A DNA stretch of 64,000 nucleotides. Origin: Pelargonium x hortorum. Lineage: Eukaryota; Streptophyta; Magnoliopsida; Geraniales; Geraniaceae. This document shows positions 60,045 through 64,000 of the stretch, piece after piece (within the stretch, counting starts at the first letter, position 1; every line of letters begins with the position of its first letter). The notes under the pieces were generated by a model. The model made no database searches and was not told where the DNA came from. It was given only the letters and a program-made list of their open reading frames with translations. The DNA lies in the NCBI GenBank assembly GCA_036897525.1, contig JAYMTJ010000001.1, positions 248,001 through 312,000 of the forward strand, read 5' to 3'. A program made the translations under genes and the position numbers.

Positions 60045-60710
60045 GCGGGTCATAAGACCTGAATTTGCTGTCAATAGAGCTCCACTTGAATTCACACTCT
60101 TCTGGCATACCTGTACTTGCTTTCTGGATACCTTTTCAGTCTTCATAGCTAACCCCAGCTTTCTTATCTTAAAAGCTTTACTCTTCGCTAATTTCTTCTT
60201 TATAGTTGAGGGTAATAACTCGATAAACTAGCGAGTCAGAAGTCCTCAGCTAAGAGAATCCGTTTCCATTAGCTGCACTAGAAATGCAACACCGGCTTAG
60301 GAATGTTTTTCCATTAGCTACACAGGCTTACATATCTCTATTTTGTATTCTATCCCTTCCTAACAAAGCCAAGGTTAATGAATACAATTACACCATTAAC
60401 AAGCTAAAGCTTGCCTTGGGAGTATAGTATTAACTACACTGACTAAGAAGCGTACATTGAATGACAGAGACTGTGTTCTTAATGTTCCCTCTTAGATTCA
60501 TTACCTTCTTTGGACTGCTTTCACTTGCTATTAGACTGGCTTAGAGATAGCTGCACCGGCACAGACAGAGTGCTTGCTTTAGCAAACAAAGAGGGGATGA
60601 CTTTAGAGGTTAGAACACAAGCAATTGACTGGGATTGCATAGAGAGGAGTGGCCAGAAGAGTTCATGGACTCTCAGGGACTGTCTTATTAGGATCTAGAG
60701 CTTTTTGTAA

Positions 60711-62313
60711 GTGGGTAGCTGGGAGTTGCTTAATATAATAAAGTACTTCCTAAATATTCAGGGTATCCCCATAATAAATATTACCTAAAGTATTAAGGGC
60801 CAAGAGATTCCTCGTATTTTCATTATTACGTTCCTTATATGACTCAACTGCCTGAGCATAATGGAGTTTACCGTTTTTTATTGCTAGTAGAAGGGCAGAG
60901 GTATTACAGGGTAATCCGCGAAAAGGGTCCTAGGTAACCGCTTTAGTATATAATATAAACGTAAGGGAAAAGGAGCTTTCATAAATTTTGGGAAGTAAAG
61001 AGCCCAAGAGATACCTTTAAGTTGGTTTTAAAATGGTGGATAAATGAACTTAGTTACAGCAAAGAACTAAGGATACACGGGTCCGTGGTTTGAATCTGTG
61101 AACTTTTGCTAAAGTACAAGAAACTTGAATAAATTAGTACTCTGAAATAAAAATTTTATGTTAGTTGGGTTTTTCATCTATGAGTATAGAGTAACTCTAA
61201 CAAGAATATTTAGAGCAAGATACAGGATCCAAGGGGTTACGTAAAACAAGAAGCCTTCCACTCAAGCGAACGAACCCAGTAAAAGTAAAGTTTTTTGCCA
61301 TGAGTTACTTTACTTTCACAGTAGCTTACAGAATGAATAAGATGCCAAGCAGTAGCAATATAGTATAGTCCAGACTTGAATTTCCATTATTAAGCCCTCT
61401 GGAACAGTAAGTTAAAAAAACCACGTTAGACTTAGGTCCTTCTTTCTATATTGACTGAAATTACTTAAATAGACAGGAAATCCCAGTGAAATGGAGGGTC
61501 CCTCTTAATGGATGTCAGCCTTATCTGATATACAATTGAATACTAGATTCATTCTACATTTCATATTTATTACAATAAAATTCAGTGAAGTATCACATTT
61601 TGAGAGTGTAAAGGGTTCTCAGAGTTTCCTCTAGTTTTACGAAGTAATTTCTGTCTTATATAATAACATATTATCCACAGCAAGTATATTCTAACTTAAA
61701 TCTCTCTTAATACCTAATGTGCATACGGTGGTTTCCTTGAAGTATTAACAAACCTAGAATAAAAAAAAATGATATTAAGTATGTAACAAGGGCGCGTACA
61801 AAAGGACTTTCCCAAGGTCTTATTGGCCAAATTGAGCTCTCATAAGTAGGTGTTACGAGGCTTCGCAGGGCTTTTTTGGACCTTATGTTCGTGCTACCCT
61901 TAACTAGACTACTTGTTTTTATCTAAGGGACCCGTCCTCTTTTCAAGGATTTAACGTCGTTATCACTAATTCAAGCGTCGGAAATCCTATTCATAGCAGT
62001 TTTATAGATTTTTTTTTTTAAGCGTTTGTACAAATATGACTGGAAATTTCTGCGATTGCCCAGTCTTAGTAAGTAGATAGGTTCTGGATTATAGGATTTG
62101 GCATATATGGGAACTCCTCCCTTTTAACGGCATTTGTTGATTTAGGAGTCTGCTTTTTCACAAAGGGTTAGCCTAGAAGGATAAGAAATTGAGTAATTAA
62201 GAAGGAAAGCTTGTCTTGACTGTCGGTATTTGTAATCGCTTAGTATAGAAATAGATTGAGCTTATCCTGTTCTAGTGATAGTAAACATTCAGTGTATTTG
62301 GCTGGAGTGTTTT
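60711..62313. other. intergenic, no gene seen
   Basis: A return to AT-rich matrix. A tRNA-like palindrome at about 61072-61115 was considered and rejected. Confidence 0.6.
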
Positions 62314-62373
62314 GAAGTGATAGAGCAGCTGGTAAAGTGAGAACAGCTGTAGGTTCAAGTGCTGTCATTGCTT
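62314..62373 (+). pseudogene. trnfM-like, anticodon arm missing
   Basis: The 5' part tagagcagctggta resembles the D-arm of initiator tRNA (tagagcagtttggta or tagagtaattggt). The 3' part gctgtaggttcaagtgctgtc resembles its T-arm (gtcgtaggttcaaatcctgcc), followed by attgct against tccgct of the acceptor. About 20 bases that would hold the CAT anticodon arm are absent, so the whole is only about 60 nt. A decayed or internally deleted trnfM is the best reading. A chance resemblance remains possible. Confidence 0.35.
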
Positions 62374-63280
62374 TGTTTGAAGGGTACTGCTTGTTCCTTT
62401 ATTTCGAACACTGAGGTTTTACCACTTACAATGTAGAGAAAACTAACTTTAAGATATAAGTATACCCATAGAAACTCGAAAATACAAAATGATTTTAAAT
62501 ACCGAAAATAGAAGAGAAGAGTTGAAATTTTACTGATACCAAGTATTTGATTCCATAAAACCGAGAATTAGGAAGACTGCTTTAGTTAGCAATTCCTTTT
62601 ATTTCCTTGTGACTTCGATCAAAAAGAGAATAAAACAAGCAAGCATTCCTCATCAGTTCCTTCAGAGTTCTTACTAACTTTTGACTCTCCTTACGAGTCC
62701 TGACTGGCTTTACCTCTACTTCTTACTATAGAAGACACTGAAACTCTTCAGCCTGAAACAAGTGAACCTTACTTATAGGAACAGGGGGTACCATAGTTAC
62801 ATTTAGAATTTTGGAGATAGATTTATATTAGTATAGTTTTTGAAGGATTCTTTTGCAGAATATAAGTCTAGGGGAAATCTGATGGTTTTGACTTCATCTT
62901 AATCTAAACTAAATATAGAGTTGTTGGTATAGGCATTAAAGAAAAAACGATTGGTAGTGAGGCCTTTACACTTTTGTATATATCATGGTCAATAAAAGTT
63001 GAACCTATCTCTTTCGTTATTCTCTCATTCTCGAGAGGAGCCCTCTTTATGCGAGAAGCTTATAAGTTAATAGGATGTTATATAGGTTTTTAAAGCAAGG
63101 AAATAAAGTAAGCCAGAAAACTAAATAAATAACGGTCATACTTGGAGAAAGCCCTGACTGTTTGCTCTCTTTTTTTCCTTTTTCACTTGAAAGTAGCTCC
63201 CACCACTTTAAGTAGCTCTAATTCTTAATTATTTATATAGAGAAATACAAGGGTTTCCTATGGATAAAAGTGCTTCTACG
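62374..63280. other. intergenic, no gene seen
   Basis: AT-rich matrix leading up to the trnH-like gene. No promoter motif was recognised. Confidence 0.6.
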
Positions 63281-63354
63281 GGTGGGTGTAGCCAAGTGGT
63301 CGAGGCTGGGGATTTTGAATCTACCATACATGGGTTAAACCGCCGTCATTCGCC
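63281..63354 (+). tRNA. trnH-like tRNA with UUG anticodon
   Basis: The body follows trnH-GUG: the extra G at -1 (63281) facing C at 63354, acceptor GTGGGTG fully paired with CATTCGC (including G-U), TAGCCAAGTGG D-arm with GCC/GGC stem, and the 3' ending cgtcattcgcc. The anticodon loop is TTTTGAA where trnH has TTGTGAA, so positions 63315-63317 read TTG, a glutamine anticodon, instead of GTG. The anticodon stem GGGGA/TCTAC has one G-A mismatch. The T-stem ATGGG/GCCGT has one G-G mismatch, and the T-loop reads TTAAACC instead of TTCAATT. Acceptor pairing is kept although several bases differ from standard trnH. It may be an expressed tRNA with changed decoding, an edited His tRNA, or a young pseudogene. 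Native and chloroplast-derived trnH are too alike here to tell its origin. Confidence 0.6.
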
Positions 63355-64000
63355 CAAGGGGAGCTTTTCCTGCCGAAAGATGTATGACCTCTAGATTCTT
63401 GTAACCTGTGTATATTACTTTGGCCTCCTTTAAGAGACTTGCTTTTATTCCGAATGTTTAACTCCTAATATGGATATAAGAGGAGCTCAAATAGTTTAAA
63501 GAAACTTATTCTTAGATAGCCGCTTCTTTATCAAATGCAAGAGACTGGATGGGATGTTCCAATCCTAGGAAGTTCTTAAGGGAAGCAGAATTCATTATAT
63601 GAGGAAACCCGTTTAAGACCGACAAGAGGGGAGATTCGGTTTAGTAACTTGTTATTCAGATGAATACGCTCTGCTTATCATTTTTGAGTACACAGGATCC
63701 TCATTAGGAGACAAAGCAATTTCCCCGAACTACTAGGAAATACTAGTTGAAACCGGATAACCCCAATAACCAGAATTTAGAACCAAGGATGATTACATTG
63801 CAATAGATTTCATCGTTCAAAAATATCATTAATAAACCCCCTCAAATTGGGAAAGTTAAAGAGTACTTCTTAATTGAGAAGAGGGCCTTATATTCCTACT
63901 TGTACAGACTTAATCAATTTTCGGATTAAAGTAGTGAACGTTTTAGTTACTAGTTTTTGGTAATGTTGACTACGTCTAAAAAACTAGAAATGAAAGGACC
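63355..64000. other. intergenic, no gene seen
   Basis: AT-rich matrix to the end of the window. Nothing was recognised. Confidence 0.6.

Larger units (their letters stand above)
54200..60710. other. long GC-richer island, no gene recognised
   Basis: About 6.5 kb with composition above the matrix (line 58381 counts 32 G+C in 60, line 58141 counts 28) and few homopolymers; 57.7-58.9 kb is the richest part. It holds three of the four AGGGCTTCGCGCCT hairpin words, three GACTGGGATT words (57970, 58161, 60627), two CACCGGCACAG words (58392, 60554), a (TTTTAGC)n repeat and a tRNA-like fragment. No coding exon was recognised. The frames at 60010-60231 and 60510-60698 have no known product. It may be less-drifted native mitochondrial spacer or sequence acquired from elsewhere. 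Confidence 0.6.

Noticed and set aside
61072-61115. agcaaag ... cttttgct ends around a T-arm-like gtggtttgaatc
   Set aside because: Too short for a tRNA, and the pairing ends do not fall at acceptor positions.
1-64000. rRNA genes, plastid gene blocks, retroelements or virus-like elements
   Set aside because: None of the conserved rRNA, plastid gene or polymerase/integrase sequences I know was seen on either strand. This is a reading by eye, and short fragments could be missed.

Overview
The window reads as gene-poor plant (land plant or other streptophyte) mitochondrial DNA. The main evidence is a minus-strand cluster at 28799-29063 holding well-formed mitochondrial-type trnE-UUC and trnP-UGG genes and a trnF with a damaged anticodon arm. 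A trnH-like gene at 63281-63354 and several decayed tRNA pieces (trnK-, trnQ-, trnW- and trnfM-like) support the same origin. I cannot name the species. The base composition is low for a plant mitochondrion: lines counted by hand range from about 25% to 53% GC, and most of the matrix is near 33-37%. A nuclear copy of mitochondrial DNA cannot be excluded from sequence alone.

Layout. From 1 to 28.8 kb I see no gene: an AT-rich matrix with many homopolymer runs, a four-copy 25-bp tandem repeat at 1.1 kb, GC-richer islands (about 5.0-6.8, 8.9-10.0, 11.2-11.6 and 15.7-18.4 kb), and purine-rich stretches that share words (7.8, 20.9, 22.8 and 23.5 kb). The trnF-trnP-trnE cluster lies at 28.8-29.06 kb. 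From 29 to 54 kb the matrix continues with tRNA remnants at 33.6, 34.8, 40.8 and 49.3 kb and a GC-rich hairpin at 39.8 kb. A long GC-richer island runs from about 54.2 to 60.7 kb. It shares a 14-base GC-rich hairpin word and a homologous tRNA-like fragment with the 15.7-18.4 kb island. The trnH-like gene lies near the right end.

No protein-coding gene, rRNA, group II intron core, reverse transcriptase or transposase, CRISPR array or virus-like element could be supported. The open reading frames are short (longest 129 codons), match no protein I recognise, and are about as long as chance predicts for this composition. Many sit opposite purine-rich tracts that happen to lack stop codons. The only likely products are tRNAs for mitochondrial translation (Glu, Pro, possibly His/Gln). 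I found no convincing new biological system. The most interesting signals are the trnH-like gene with a Gln-type anticodon, the dispersed hairpin word, the over-represented palindromic 10-mer, and the contrast between preserved tRNAs and a heavily drifted background.
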